Shown piece after piece: positions 12,478-25,400 of a stretch of 64,000 nt of DNA. Each line of letters opens with the position of its first letter. Position 1 is the stretch's first letter. Both the position numbers and the translations under genes were made by a program. The notes beneath the pieces are model-generated. The model made no database searches. It saw nothing but the letters and a program-made list of their open reading frames with translations, and was not told where the DNA came from. The DNA comes from Polytrichum commune (taxonomy: Eukaryota > Streptophyta > Polytrichopsida > Polytrichales > Polytrichaceae): positions 42,024,429 through 42,088,428 of the forward strand of contig OX485804.1 of NCBI GenBank assembly GCA_950295325.1. The letters run 5' to 3'.

Positions 12478-13265
12478 CTGTCACATTCAAATCTGTAGCA
12501 CCTATTCACACTCTCCGCAGCAGCAGGTTGAGGAGTCTGGCACATCCTGTAGCAAAAGTAACATCTAAGTCATTAGAGGATCTTGAATATGGACATGGAT
12601 ATGATACTTTAAACACAACATGCATCAAGTAGAGAAGATACAAGTGTGTTTCACCTTGTTTGAATTCCCTCGTGAAGTACATGTTAGTTCATAGGAACAA
12701 TCTCGAAGATCATCCAGTCAAACAAGCAGTTGGATTGATTCCATTGGAAGCAACTTCTAATGTCTTGTTTTCAGCCCTCAAAATTCGAATATCACACATG
12801 ATCAGATGACGTGTGATATTATTCAAATTGAATTCTGAATAGCTCTAACTCATGATGACTGCATCATGTATATCCCACACAGTCACTCAACTGTGTTGAG
12901 AGTTGGGACTACAATCATACCGGGCCAGGCCATGTTAGTCTAACAGTCTCGGACTTATCATTTGTTAGTCGGTATTCAAAATGCGCAACAGCTGCCCTAA
13001 CGGTCCCAGACCCTAACCTAACCCTAACCCTCCCTGCCATGTAGAGCACCCTAACCCCCCCCCCCTCCCCGCCATCTTCAACACTTATTGCTTCGACGGT
13101 TACACTCTCCCCGACTGCCACCAAAGTGAACTACTTCTTGTGCATGCAGTGTAGGTGTAGGGTGTAGGTGGTTGGTATAGAAAACAATCGCTGCAGCAAT
13201 GGCGTTCCTTTTCTGGGCGGCCGCCACCACCGTGTCCTTCCTCTGCACCTTCGGGCTGTCTGGTC

Positions 13266-16200
13266 ATGGACACGGAAGAGGGCTTTGAGAATGCTAGCTT
13301 CGAGAGTAGTGAAGGCGACACAAGGAGCAAGAGTGAGAGCGGACCATGGAGCGAGAGCGAGGGCACCACAACTAGCAGCGGAGGTGAGGGCGCAGGTACA
13401 TGTACTGCAAGTGAGGGCGGCGAGTCACCAAGCAGGGATAGAAGGTGCCGGACAGAGAATTGCTCACAAAAGGAGTGCGACTCCCCTCCAGCATTGGACA
13501 AGGTTCCCCTAACAACATATGAGGCGTCTCGGTTGAGGAACATAGAGAGGAACAACAAGAGATTGGAGGACCTAGGCTTACCTGCGCTTGCATCTGAAGT
13601 TTGCAGTCAAGCGAAGAAGGAAAGGCGTGCTTCAAACCCTGGTCGTGGTCCTTTGCAACTACAACCAGAGGAGCAGGAGGTTACGAGGATTACGAGGTCC
13701 AGGAGAGCACCATCCCCGACGCCAGTAATAACTCAATCCCAGACAAAGGTGGGTTTTCCAAAAATTGTGTTCATTTTGGGGTTTTCTTGCCACAGCTTCT
13801 AAGCGGGGAGTGTTGATCGATTAGCGGGGGGGGGGGAACCTTAATTTCGAGGTAACTCAAGGGAATTGACTAATAGAGAAACCGGCTAATTGAGAAACCG
13901 GCTAATTGCCGAGGTTTCTGGATTAATTCTGGAATTGAAGCGCTGGGACTGTCATGAAGAAGAACCTCCTGAAAGGAAACATAAATAATAAGGAACTGAA
14001 GTATGAAAAAAGAGCTCTAAAACTTGCCATGCCACGCCAAGCCATGCCAGCGCCCGCGCCCGCGCCCGCTCCTTCTCCTTCTCCGTTTTTTTTTTGCTTT
14101 AAGGATGCCTCGTGGGTTCAGGGCAAGGGTTATGGGTTTACATGAGTTTAGGCCAATTTGTGTGCTATTCCAAATTGATGATATTCAAATCACAAACCTA
14201 ACAACAATATTGCTTCCAATCTAGCTTCAATTCATGCAATGTGAATTGTACATTGTACTAAACTAATTGTACATTGTGTCTAAGTATCTAACGTCCCTAA
14301 TACGTGCATAGAACCTGGAATAAGTCCATGAATCCACGTGTGCAGGGGAAACCTGTATTGTCAGAGCCGGCGAAGTGGCAAATCAGAAGGCATATTAGTG
14401 CGAAGATCACATCCGAAGAAGCTTGTTCACGGCCACCAAAACCCCCTGGTAACAAATTTGCGGTGCCACAATCAAGACAACAAGATTCGGCAATACCAAA
14501 GGAAACACGCAATATGTCGACTAGTGTGACGTGGTCATCCCACGATGAGGACGACCATGACTTTCTGGAGGAGGAAAGCGTATTTGAGGATTTTGCACCA
14601 CCGCCTGCAAGGAGGTTCGATGGTTCACATTATCCTGCAAGGACCTCTGAAGTTGGGATGGACGACTATGCAAGCATGGACCTAAAAATTATGAGCAAAT
14701 AGTTAAAGATGTTGAAGGTACAGAGGGCTCAACAACAACGTTAAACGGCTAAGGTCACCGAGGAGGCTGTTGCGGGAGTAGAATTCGATGGTAATCCATG
14801 CAACTTAGATTATGATAAGCGCCACCGAAGGCGACTGCATTCACGATAGCAGCAACAAGATGCACCGGTCCGAGAGTAACATGAAAGAAAACGATACACA
14901 GTATAAGTGGATATGAAGGGAAGTCCATGCGGGGCAAACCGTCACCTATGGTTGAAATGCCTACGAGGCCATGCAGTGGACCTGGACTTCAGTGTGGATA
15001 ATTACAACGACCACAATCCTTTGGCACTCTTGAATATCAAGAAGATGATGGATAATACCTTTGAATATGAAGGTGGCATTGGGCACGTTACGGAGTGGTC
15101 GTTTCATGCCAATTTGAAATCACAGTTAAACATGAAAAGGTATGTTATGAAAAAATTAATAGTCGCTGGCAGAAAGAAACCAAAGCACATCAGGCAAGAC
15201 CATTGGATCAACCTCTCGGCGCTAATCGCAGATGAGAAGAAGGTCAAGCAAGCAGAGACATTGACGCAGAATCGAGCTCAATTGAAGCGGCTGTCTCATG
15301 TTGGCAGGTCCGAGGGGGAGATCACGGCAAATCTGGTGAACTTCTTGTCGTGTTGTTTCCATATTGTAGACATGGTTTAGTCCACATCCAGTGAAGTCCT
15401 AGTAACACGACAGACAATATCTAGTGACTTTGTAGTCAAGTTATAGTCAACTTCCACTGTTGTAGTTGTAGTCAAGTTATAGTCAACTCCAACTTGTTTA
15501 CACGGACATATCATACACTGTAATTGGTTTATGTCTGATTAATGCAATGAAATGCAAGACGGTCTTACTGCAAGTAGTAGAGTTGCAACGGGATCCAAGT
15601 CGTGAGAAGATTGAGTATGAGATGCAACAACAAAAGGCTCGCAGGAAGCAACCGGTAGGCACTTCAAATGTGTCCCACATATCTGCTAGCGCAAGCGGAG
15701 CGCAGGTGTTGTCTCCATCCCTTGCAATAGAAGTAAAATCAATGAAGCGCGACTTTTATACCCGAATGGATGGGATAGAGGCAAGTGTGAAGGCAATCAT
15801 GACAGCCTTAAACATACCAGTTGTGGAAGACCGTAATACTTGCAATGTGCAGCGGCCTTCATCATTCGAGCAACGGCAGTCAACTCCGAACACGGATAGT
15901 ATGGCTCCGGATCAATCCACAAGAGAGAATATGATTACCTCACAGAGATTGGGCGGACTTTACTAGAGTACATCTGAGTACTTGCTGAATTTGGTAGCGT
16001 TTCTCAACAGAGTTTAACATGAATATGCTTTGGCCAATTTTTGTATGTGACCACCCTACACCCTAAACCTTGACTACATATTGTTGCCCATGTTTTATAG
16101 TTTCCCGTCCAGAAATTGGCCTCATCAAAATCCAAAGGAGATTCAAGAGTATAATGTCATGAAAATGACAACGCTCTTGTCGTACACGCACACACTACAA

Positions 16201-17420
16201 ATGAGCAAAAGGTAACATCTACAACACTCTAAACATAGATCTTGTGACCACAACATATCCAAATACATATAATGTTGGCATTAGAAGTTGATGATGTTGT
16301 TGTTCTTTCGAGTTTGAATTCTGAACTTCATTCTCTTGAATTGGCTTGCTTTGGAATGTTGTCTATTGTTGACTTAATGTTAGTCAGTTGGATTCTTGTA
16401 TAGGGAAAGAAACAGAAGGCAAAAGATGGAAGTCCATCACAACAGGAGGTTCTAGAATTGGACAAAGAAAATGATCAGGAGGTAAGCTCGGGCTCAAGGG
16501 AGAAGGTGGCCCCAGATGTTGCAGTTGACAAAGAGGGTGGAATAGGAACTCCGAAGAAGAGGCCGCGGGCCACGGAGTTGCAGAAGCTACAGATTGGAAT
16601 CCATGAACCACAAATGCCACGGAAATTACGAACTAAACACTATGTGGAAAATGATTCGGAGAAGATTGACGAAACTCAGGTGGAAACAAGGAGGGTTGGT
16701 AAAGAGAAGGTTGTGGAGGAGAAGCAACCACCTCCGAGAGCCAAGACAAGTGATGTGAAGGTACCCAAAGAGAAGGACGGCAAAGGAGATGATGCAGGAA
16801 AGCGTCCCCCCCCCCCAAAAAAAAGGTGTAGCCAAAACCACAAAGGTTCGACGTATCTATCACTTTCTCAAATTTTACATAGACATTGTTCTTGGAATTG
16901 TGACAGACTAGTCAAGTCTTGGAACAGTGTGATTAACTATAGTCACCATGTGGAAATAATGCACTTCATCATAGACACTTTAGTAGAAACTCTGACTATT
17001 AATAATCACTCTTGCGGTTTTTGCTTTGCTCGTTGATAGGTGTCAGCAAAAGACAAGTCATGTATCCACGGTCAGAACTATAACTAACCCCTAAAACTCG
17101 TCGATGTTTTTGTAGGAAAAAAACACATTGAAGGTGACAGAAGCAGTGCCACCCTTTGCATCAGGAGATATTGTAAAAATCATGGGAATAGGAGTCGACG
17201 AGGAGTCGCTCTTAGTAGGGGACGGGAGGGTCACGAGTCTTCCGGGGGGGACAGTGCATGGAGTAGTCATTTGTGAAGGGACTGTGTCCGTGGAAGTGTT
17301 GCGGAGCCAGATGATGCATATGTGTTATATCGGAGCATAATGTTAGATGATCCACCAGTCACGAAAATTGGCGACGCCGTTGGGCAGTTTATTTTGTGGC
17401 CAACAGAATGTTTGCACCAC
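13266..17420 (+). pseudogene. Second CACTA gene (TNPA/Ptta-type), multi-exon
   Basis: Open segments on the plus strand lie at 13266-13746, about 14345-14700, 14907-15380, 15547-15966, 16458-16840 and 17128-17420. The first encodes a Ser/Glu-rich, low-complexity N-terminus. The segment at 14907-15380 contains RQDHWINLSALIADEKKVK followed by NRAQLKRLSHVGRSEG, resembling the plant transposase_24 (Ptta/En/Spm) core where NK.NR.K is followed by H..GS. The 15547-15966 segment is probably helical (MKRDFYTRMDGIEASVKAIM). The last segment changes frame near 17300 and then reads DDPPVTKIGDAVGQFILWP, the usual C-terminal motif of such proteins. Exon limits are approximate. The product would bind subterminal repeats. 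Confidence 0.75.
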
Positions 17421-18584
17421 AGTCCGGAAGCTTAGCTCCTGTTATTATCTAGGAACCTCAGCTTGCTTATAGGAGGACTATACCCATAAATTTTTATTGT
17501 CAATATAACTTGGTCTTTTTACCCATGTATGGAATCCCACCAGTATTCGTTTCTATAGAATGGTTGAGATGCGCAGCTGAGCTTGTTACCACAAATAGTA
17601 CAGCCAAACATACAGAAATATGCATCTACTTCTATCACTAGTCATATTAATTTGACTACTTATAATAACAATATTAAAAATAAGGACCATAACTATTCAC
17701 ATGTAGTGACTAGAATCAGTCACCAATCTGGAATGTACAACTAAAGTGAATTAGTAGAAGTGACTTTGCGTAGTAATTTTCAATTGAAGTGAATTACTGA
17801 AATGATTGTTGGTGGTGGTGGTGAAGAAGATTATGTTTGATGACTACTGAATGCCAATAATGTGACTAGTTTTAGTCAAAGTAAACCCTAGATTGTCCAC
17901 CATGAACTACAACAACAAAATGCCTTGGGAATTGAACCCTAAATGTAGTGGAGACCACACATAGATATGAGCTTTACTAACCCGTTACTAATCCTCAACT
18001 ACTCTTTGACTAATCCTAGTCCAACTAATGTGACTAAATATAGTGGAATGTTGTACCAAAGATGACTATTTTTTTACGGATCATACACATTTATTATGAC
18101 TAGAGTAATTATTGGCATGACTAAGCATTTACTAGGTATAGTCAGTATATCGTGACTATCTTTAGTACAATGGGCACTACTTGTTTACTAATGTTAGTCA
18201 ACAGTGCGTGACTATATGTAGTGAAGACAGACGATGTCCCAAGGGCGGTGCCAATCGAGGTCCCAAAAGGGCCTTGGGAACGCGTATAGGGAACGAAATG
18301 CCAACAGAATAAACCATAGTCAGCTTGTTGCAAGCGACTGGTCCGACCTAACAAGCATTTTACTGACTTTGCGACTACAGTAGTCCTAGTCAAGTACCTT
18401 GATTTTCAGTCAAAAACCCCAGTCAAAAAAACTTGTTTTTGGCATAGTGATTTGTCTTCCAAATCGTAACCTTGCATTGGTTTAGGTCTTGAACTTGAGA
18501 AGAATGCTAATGTAAATAGCGTTCTTTGTGGCCTTGGATTGTTGTGTCAAATTGATGGCCTCTTTAGCTTTTCAACCAATCATT

Positions 18585-18795
18585 GGAGTGGTAAATGACA
18601 AGATTTGTTTGCGAACATACATCAAGCATGGCACATGTCACAACAAAGTTAGACACTACATCCTCAATGTATATTGACCTTTCTATGGTTAATAAGGAAC
18701 ATAATTGGGAGAATTTTCACTTTGATCTCTTATATCTCAACTTCCATTCCAAGACTTAGAATGTCGATCTATGTGATTTGCAATTGCAAATTGGA
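18585..18795 (+). repeat. Interspersed repeat family R2, copy 4
   Basis: It contains 'ggagtggtaaatgacaagat', 'cacatgtcac', 'ttttcactttgatctctta' and 'tgtgatttgcaa', in the same order as the copy at 2980-3205. Confidence 0.5.
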
Positions 18796-19119
18796 TGACA
18801 CAATTCCCGGTCCATTCCGACGATCGTAATATATACGTGGCTTAAATGATTTATTTTTTATTTTTTATTTTTTTATTTTTTATTTTTTGCCATGATTCCA
18901 AAGTTGACAATTTTGGGGGAATTTTATTGGACCCATGAATGTCATATGAGATATTAGCAACAATAATTGGAGTTTTTTTTTTTTTTTTTTCAATATCTCC
19001 CATGTCATTGTTGGCTTTGTCTGTAGGACAGAGACTATGCATCAACTTCTTCGTTTCAAGAGCAAATTTCCTAAGCACTTTGTGTTCACACTTTATGTAA
19101 TGTGGATGTTAACTATAGT

Positions 19120-19120
19120 T

Positions 19121-19177
<57 letters not shown>
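19120..19177. repeat. TA/TG microsatellite
   Basis: A run of TA repeats passes directly into an uninterrupted run of TG repeats. Ordinary microsatellite; it explains the Cys/Val-rich open frame that crosses it. Confidence 0.95.
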
Positions 19178-19178
<1 letters not shown>

Positions 19179-20049
19179 CCCTAAAATGCATTGAAAGAAA
19201 TCTAGTTAACTATAGTTATTTCAACAGTTCTTGATTATTTATTTTTAAAAATTTGAGTGATAAATGAGTAGGTTCAATCCTTGACCCGTATTTGAGAAGA
19301 AGGTGCACAAAACCCAAGAAAGGTTTGGTATAGTGAATAGCCATGGATTGGCAGGAGCAAAGTAATCAACTACAATTGTAGTCTTTCATAGCAAAGGACA
19401 TAGCCTCACAGTTCTACCGTTTTCTTGTTAGGATTTTGCAAAATCAAAAGTGCCAGAGTCATAAAACAACCAAGTAGGACCCCTCCCTTGGTAATTGATT
19501 AAGGCACGTTCACCTTAATTACATGGAGTTGGCATTACCCAACTCCATAGGGCCACGTACCTTAGCTAACTTGCTCCATAGGATTTGGCAAACAACTCAT
19601 ATTTGGTGTTGATGTCAAGTTTGGTCAAACACATCTAATAATAATAAATATACATGTTGTTATATAATTGACTGCATTTTCACCTCAAATGGGTGATACT
19701 GGTAGGGGCCAACTCAAAGAGGTGAGCGTCTAGTCCTGGCCTTTTATGATCATTTAAGAAGAAAGAGTTGACTCCTGTAGCACCATTGTAGCCAGTCTAT
19801 GCAAAAATAATTCCCCCCAAAAAAAGCCTCGTAAAAAACCAAAAATTATGAGCCAAGTCAAACAAATAAGTGGAATTTTATATTAGAAAAAAAATATTGT
19901 TGGACCTTACCAAAGAAAATGGAATTACTTTTTTAAACATAGAGTAGATGGGAAGTTCAAATTTTATACTTTTAGCTATTTTATTTAAATAAAACAAAAT
20001 ATTCATTTTGAGGTGCACGAACCAACTATGGTGCTACGGTCTTCACATT

Positions 20050-20066
20050 GATAGCGAATAGGATAT
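20050..20066 (+). repeat. Left target-site duplication of SINE copy 2
   Basis: The 17 bp GATAGCGAATAGGATAT here is repeated exactly at 20258-20274, just after the A-rich tail of the SINE. Confidence 0.95.
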
Positions 20067-20257
20067 GGTCCGAGATGACCTTGAACTACCGGATGATGCT
20101 GGAGAGATGCCCAAATCTCAAGGAAGAGGTTGGCGGTTCGAATCCCGACTGTGAAATATCCTCTCTACTTGACGGAAAACTTGTCATGTGGTCAACTGCC
20201 TCCTGTGCTTTGGTGTTGGCTTGTCGGCCTTCTGTCTCAAAAAAAAAAGAAAAAAAA
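20067..20257 (+). mobile_element. tRNA-type SINE, copy 2, with perfect target-site duplication
   Basis: A 191 bp element including a poly-A tail, flanked by exact 17 bp direct repeats (20050-20066 and 20258-20274). The head starts GGTCCGAGATGACC and box B, GGTTCGAATCC, lies at 20135-20145. Direct repeats of this length plus an A tail are the signature of LINE-mediated retroposition. This is the youngest-looking of three copies in the window. Confidence 0.95.
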
Positions 20258-22416
20258 GATAGCGAATAGGATATTCACAAGCTCCAAAAATCATGGAGAA
20301 TGTCATCTTGTACCTATAACCAATGACATGTTTAATACTATAGGAGAAGTGACTGGGTGCAATGCTCAATATATACGTTTAACTTAGCCCCCAATTTACG
20401 TTAACTAAATTTAGACACACCTTTGATGAATCTTTTTTTTCTCTACACACACTTCCTATAAGATATTAAACACTCAGTTAGTGCATGGCGATTGGCATAT
20501 CCAAATCATGCATGTAGTCATTTGCCTTGTGATTATATTTTTGAAGCTCGGATGAATACCTTATAGCTCGGATGATTCTTTATTTTTCAAAGTGAAAATT
20601 CTCATGATCATTAGGTGGTCATGTAGTTCCCCCCCCCCCACAATCATGTTGATTACTGAACCTATAACATTTAGCTTGGGAAAAAAAATAAAAATAAAAT
20701 AAAGCCTTTTTTTTTTGAAAATTAATGAGTTAGATGGCCTAAATGGAAGGAAAAAACATTAATCCAAATGTCTTACATTATGACATTGGGTGTGTTATGG
20801 AATGTGGCCAAAGTCAACAAACTCACATGCATTGACACCACTACTATACCTATCACACACATTCGCTCTAACATTCACAGGATACAAACTGAACATCTCA
20901 AAATTAAGAGTCCTAAAAGCTTGAGAGAAGCAAAGTCTGCTAGAGAAGTGTGGGAAAGTCTATATATGATATGTCTATAGATATAGATATAGATATAGAT
21001 ATATGTATATACATGATTGCCTAATGTTTCATAAGTGTATTTACAAACCGCCTAAGCCTTTTCCCCAAAATAAATGAATAATCGTACAATTTTTGCCCAT
21101 CCTGCTATCAACCTATGGTATTTGTCATTCCTTGTAAAAGATTTTGGGCATTACACATTTCAATGTTGCAATTACTACCACTTAAAAGCATTTCAAGCAT
21201 TCGCAAGATTAGTTCATTACAAAATTGTTAGGATGCAAAATATATTAAGCGTTGTTTCAATAATTGGCATAGATTTCGTCCAAATGGCAGTCATCCATGA
21301 CAATACTTGTAAACTTATTCATAAAATAATATCATCATCATAGTTACCACAATGGCATAATATGCCATATGACACTAATTACATATGCCCAGGGAGAGTT
21401 TTGATCATAATTGGTCGAAACCCTGATGTTTCCAAGTCCAACTGGTTACATGCTGACATCTTTCGATTTTCCTTTATTAAATTGGCTTATATTCTATAAA
21501 TTCCTCTAAAATGATGGGTAATTTTTCCTAAATTTTTGAACTTCAACCGGTTTTTTTTTGTTTCTCAAACTCAACCGATTCATCTGTAACTACACTAACA
21601 TGATATTCAAATGTCACCATGGTAAGTTTAGAATGACACTTCTTATAAATAAGTGAACAAATATTATCATGGATGATGGATGAGTTCATCCGTTGGCTAA
21701 AACCCTACTTTCTCTTGTGATCAACTTGGGATGAAATATTGTCATGGATGATTGAAATTTGGATGAAAAACTACTTGGTCAGTGACAGTAAGTGCAAGAC
21801 TATAAATATATAATCCCCCCCAAAATTAAAAGGAATGACAAATAATGTTAATGGTGGGTTAACATTTAGTGTTGGTGACACTACACCGTTAGTTTACAAT
21901 TAGTATTGAGCAAGACAATTAGAATTAGTGACACTAAATATCATATTTAGTGTAGCAGCCGGTTCTCCCCGGTCATGGGTTCGAATTTGGGCACGTCCAA
22001 CTTACCTTTTTATTGAGACTGAAAAGGGCTGGAAGCTGGGCTCACTGGAAGAGGATGAAAGTAGATGCGCATTATTTACCATCCATCCATCACACTTAGA
22101 CCTTACGACATTACGGCTCTGAATCCCATCTCCCCTTCTTCGTCCGCGTGATCGCTGTTGTTCGTGTTCGGAGCTACAGATAATATTGAAACTTATGCAA
22201 TCGAAACTTGTTCCACAGATTGGCGTCCACAAGGATGCACTAGGATTGCACTTGAAAAGAGAAGATGAAGTAAACCATTGTGCAGGTTCATAGAGGAAGA
22301 ATGTGGGGTTGGAGAGGTTCAGGCGGCAAGAATTGAATTCTTTTGAGGCTGTGTTTAGGCGCATTCCAAGTGGAATTAGGGTTTAAGGATTTTACCACAT
22401 ACATGGACAGGGAACG

Positions 22417-25400
22417 ATGATGGCCACAATGCGCATTGCGCAATTGCAACGGGCATGGCGGGCGACGTCCTGCTTAGAGCGCCTCTTGTGCTCCACACCT
22501 GCTGCCTGTGGCGCCCATGCGGCCCTCGAACTCTCGCAACCCTGGGGTAAGGCTCGTTCACATTGTTTTATTTAATAAAGTTTAAAATATGACTGGGAGA
22601 ATGTGTTGGTTGGTTGGATGCATTCAATCTCGAAGAGCCGAGGGGTAGATTGCATTGTCTCGGAATTGAAGAATTGCGAAAATGGGCAGGCATCATGGGT
22701 GTTCTTCATGTACATATCCCCCTTAAAGCCTAAAGCCTAAAACTTTGCGGGCCACTTTTGACAGCGAGTGATAGTTTGGATTCCAGCATTCACCTAAAGG
22801 TAGAAAGAAATTGCTGATTATGTAAAAGGACTTCCTCAAATATTTATTCTCGAAGACCTGAGGGTTAGATTGCATTGTCTCGAATCTGAAGAGAATGTAG
22901 AAAGCGGCAGGGATTATGGGTGTTCTTCATGTACATATGCCTCTTAAACCCTAAACCTTTGCGTACCATTTTTGCCAGTGAGAGATTTATTGGGTGGAGC
23001 ATTCGCCTAAATTAGAAAGATATTTCTAATTATGTAAATGACTCCCTCAATATTCCAGCCCTCGCTAGGTGTAAGTGAGGGATTTAGATTCAATTTCCAC
23101 AATTTCCACAATCCCCTGAATTGAAGAGAATTTAAAGAGCTACACATGCCCTTAAAACCCTATACCCAAAACCTTTGCATGCCAACTTTGACAGCGAGTG
23201 ATTGTTTGGATTCCAGCATTTCACCTAGGAAGAAATTGCTGATTTTGTAAAAGGACTTCCTTCAAACTCCCGCGCTGGGTGCAAGTCAGGGTTTTAGACT
23301 GAATTTCCACAATTTCCACAATTGCCGGAATCGCAGAGAATTTAGAGAGCTACTATGTGGCTGGCGTCCTGGCCTTGCCTTTGGGCAGGTCGAATGTGAA
23401 TGTTCTCGACTATTCCAATTCTGTGCAGAGATGTCGCATGAGGAGGAAGCATGTGCGTGGTAAAGGAACAGATTGATTGGGTTGACAGTTGTGAATTGGG
23501 AAATGTTGAGTGTTCTTCCTGTATATATGCCCCTTAAATCCTAAACTTTTGCAGCCCTAAACCTTTGCAGGCCAACTTTGACTGCAAGTGAGTGGGTTCC
23601 AGCATTCACCTAGAAAGAAATTGCTGATTATATAAAAGGACTAAAATTTAGATTGCAGCCGACTATAATATGGCCAACATCCTGGCCTTTGGGCAGGTCG
23701 AATGTGAAGGTTTCTGACGGATTGATCGGGTTGCCAGTTGTGAATTGGGAAAGGATGAGTGTTTTTAATGTAAGCATGCCCCTTAAACCCTGAGCCCTAA
23801 ACCCCTGCAGGCCAACTTTGACTGTGAGTGATTGTTTGGGTTCCAGTATTTCACCTAGATAGAAATGGCTAATTACATGAAAGGACTCCCTCAAAATTCC
23901 CCTGCATGGCATAAGCGAGGGGTTTAGACTGAATTGCCACAATTGCCACAACTGCCCAACTCGAAGATAATTTCGAGAGCTACACATGCCCTTAAACCCT
24001 ACATTGCAAACCCTTGCAGGCCAACTTTGACAGCGAATGTTTGTTTGGGTTCCAGTATTTCATTTAGTAATTATTGCTGATTATATAAAAGCACTCCTCA
24101 ATATTCCCTTGCTGGGTACATGTGAGGGTTTTAGACTGAATTTCCACAAATTGCGGCAATCGCCTGAATTGAAGAGAGTTTTGAGAGCTACTAGAGTTAT
24201 CCTTTAACTTAACAGTATTTTTGGTTGGGAGTTTTTGCATGCAAGACTTTCCATGTTTGGTAAGTTTTCAGTGCATGCTTGGAGAAAGTGTGGAGGTTTG
24301 AACGAAAATCCAATCTATATTGGCTCTATTAGGGTCAAACTCATGTTGGCATGCCAAGAGGTACTTAAATGGGTTTGCTCTCCATGCAATGAACTGAAAT
24401 AGGTTGCTCTCCATGCAAATTCAAAGACTACCTTTGAGCATGCACCACAAGTGGGAAGGAATTGTTGATTTTGTGTGCAAAGCAACCAATGGAAAATCAG
24501 AGGGGACCGTTCATGCACCTTAAACCCTAAATCCTACACCTTACCCTTTGCAGGCCACCTTTGACAGTGAGAGTGATTGTTTGGGTTCCAGCATTCACCT
24601 AGGAAGAAATTGCTTATTATATGAAAGGACGCCTTCAAAGTTTCCTCGGGTGACATTGGCTGGTCAAACTAAGTGCCAACCCAAATTCATAGCTGGGAGA
24701 ATGTAGCTACATTTCTACAATCGCCTGAAGTTTTGGCTTTGATTTTGTGGAGGGGTTACCCTGACTGATCAAACTAACTCCCAACTCAAATTCACAGCTG
24801 GGAGATTTTGTTCACAGGCTAGAGGTCAGTGCTACCTGTATTCTGATGAATATATCTACTAGATGAAAGCATCTTCATCTCTTTGTAAAACCCAATTATT
24901 TTCATCGAAGTGCAAAATCTGCTTGCACACTTTGGATTGGTTGTATATGGTTCATTATTTTTAATAAGACTGATACATTCGACTCTCATCTAATTGTGCA
25001 GAAACTGGTCCTAGTCAAGAATCATCAAGCATGAGGTACAATGACAAGGCAAGGTATGAGCGAGTGAGGTCAGTGATGAAACCGAAAGCTGCTGACCTCA
25101 TACAGGACCCGAGATTAGGGAAATTATTCAAGCTTTTGGAGCAAAAGAAGTTTGCGGAGCTGCAGGCGGCTCATGAGGAGTTGCGAGAAGCTCATTTTGA
25201 TGTGAAGCAAATGGATGTGTATCAGTATTCAAAGCTGATGACGCAGTGTGTTACACATTTGGGGCCGGAGACAGCTCTCCCAGTTTTTGAGCTGATGGTG
25301 CAGGTTGGAGTGGTTCCGAATGTGGTGCCGTACACGATTGTGATTCGAGCGCTCATGGAGCTTGCGGTAGGTTTGTTTGTTTGGAACCTTGTCGCTTGAA

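Larger units (their letters stand above)
8244..18449. mobile_element. Complete CACTA (En/Spm) DNA transposon
   Basis: The left end begins CACTATGCCAAAAACAAG at 8244 and the right end is its exact inverted copy finishing at 18449. The first 18 bases match perfectly and similarity continues inward through a T-run and TGACTG. A 3 bp duplication, ATT, flanks both ends (8241-8243 and 18450-18452), the size expected for CACTA elements. Subterminal and internal regions are dense in TAGTCA/TGACTA motifs in both orientations, the likely binding sites for a TNPA-type protein. Inside are a TNP2-type transposase gene on the minus strand and a second gene on the plus strand. Element length is 10,206 bp. 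The intact ends suggest a fairly recent insertion, while the coding parts already carry several breaks. Confidence 0.95.
18450..22416. other. Intergenic stretch between the CACTA element and the PPR gene
   Basis: No gene recognised. It holds an R2 repeat (18585-18795), a TA/TG microsatellite (about 19120-19177), a SINE with target-site duplication (20067-20257), an R2-like fragment around 20540-20660 with a C-run, and a short AGATAT repeat (about 20979-21003). The final kilobase before 22417 should contain the promoter and leader of the PPR gene. A GGGTTCGAAT motif at about 21980 hints at another SINE but was not supported. Confidence 0.6.

Noticed and set aside
13010-13040. Telomere-like CCCTAA repeats inside the CACTA element
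   Set aside because: Only about three short units; 'accctaaa' pieces are also common in other AT-rich repeats here (intron 1 array, 50190). Not evidence of a telomere or an old chromosome end.
13100-13558. 152-codon minus-strand frame in the CACTA element
   Set aside because: Antisense shadow of the Ser/Glu-rich first exon of the second CACTA gene.
21960-22030. GGGTTCGAAT motif as another SINE or tRNA
   Set aside because: Box B-like sequence only; no box A, no cloverleaf, no A tail and no flanking duplication.
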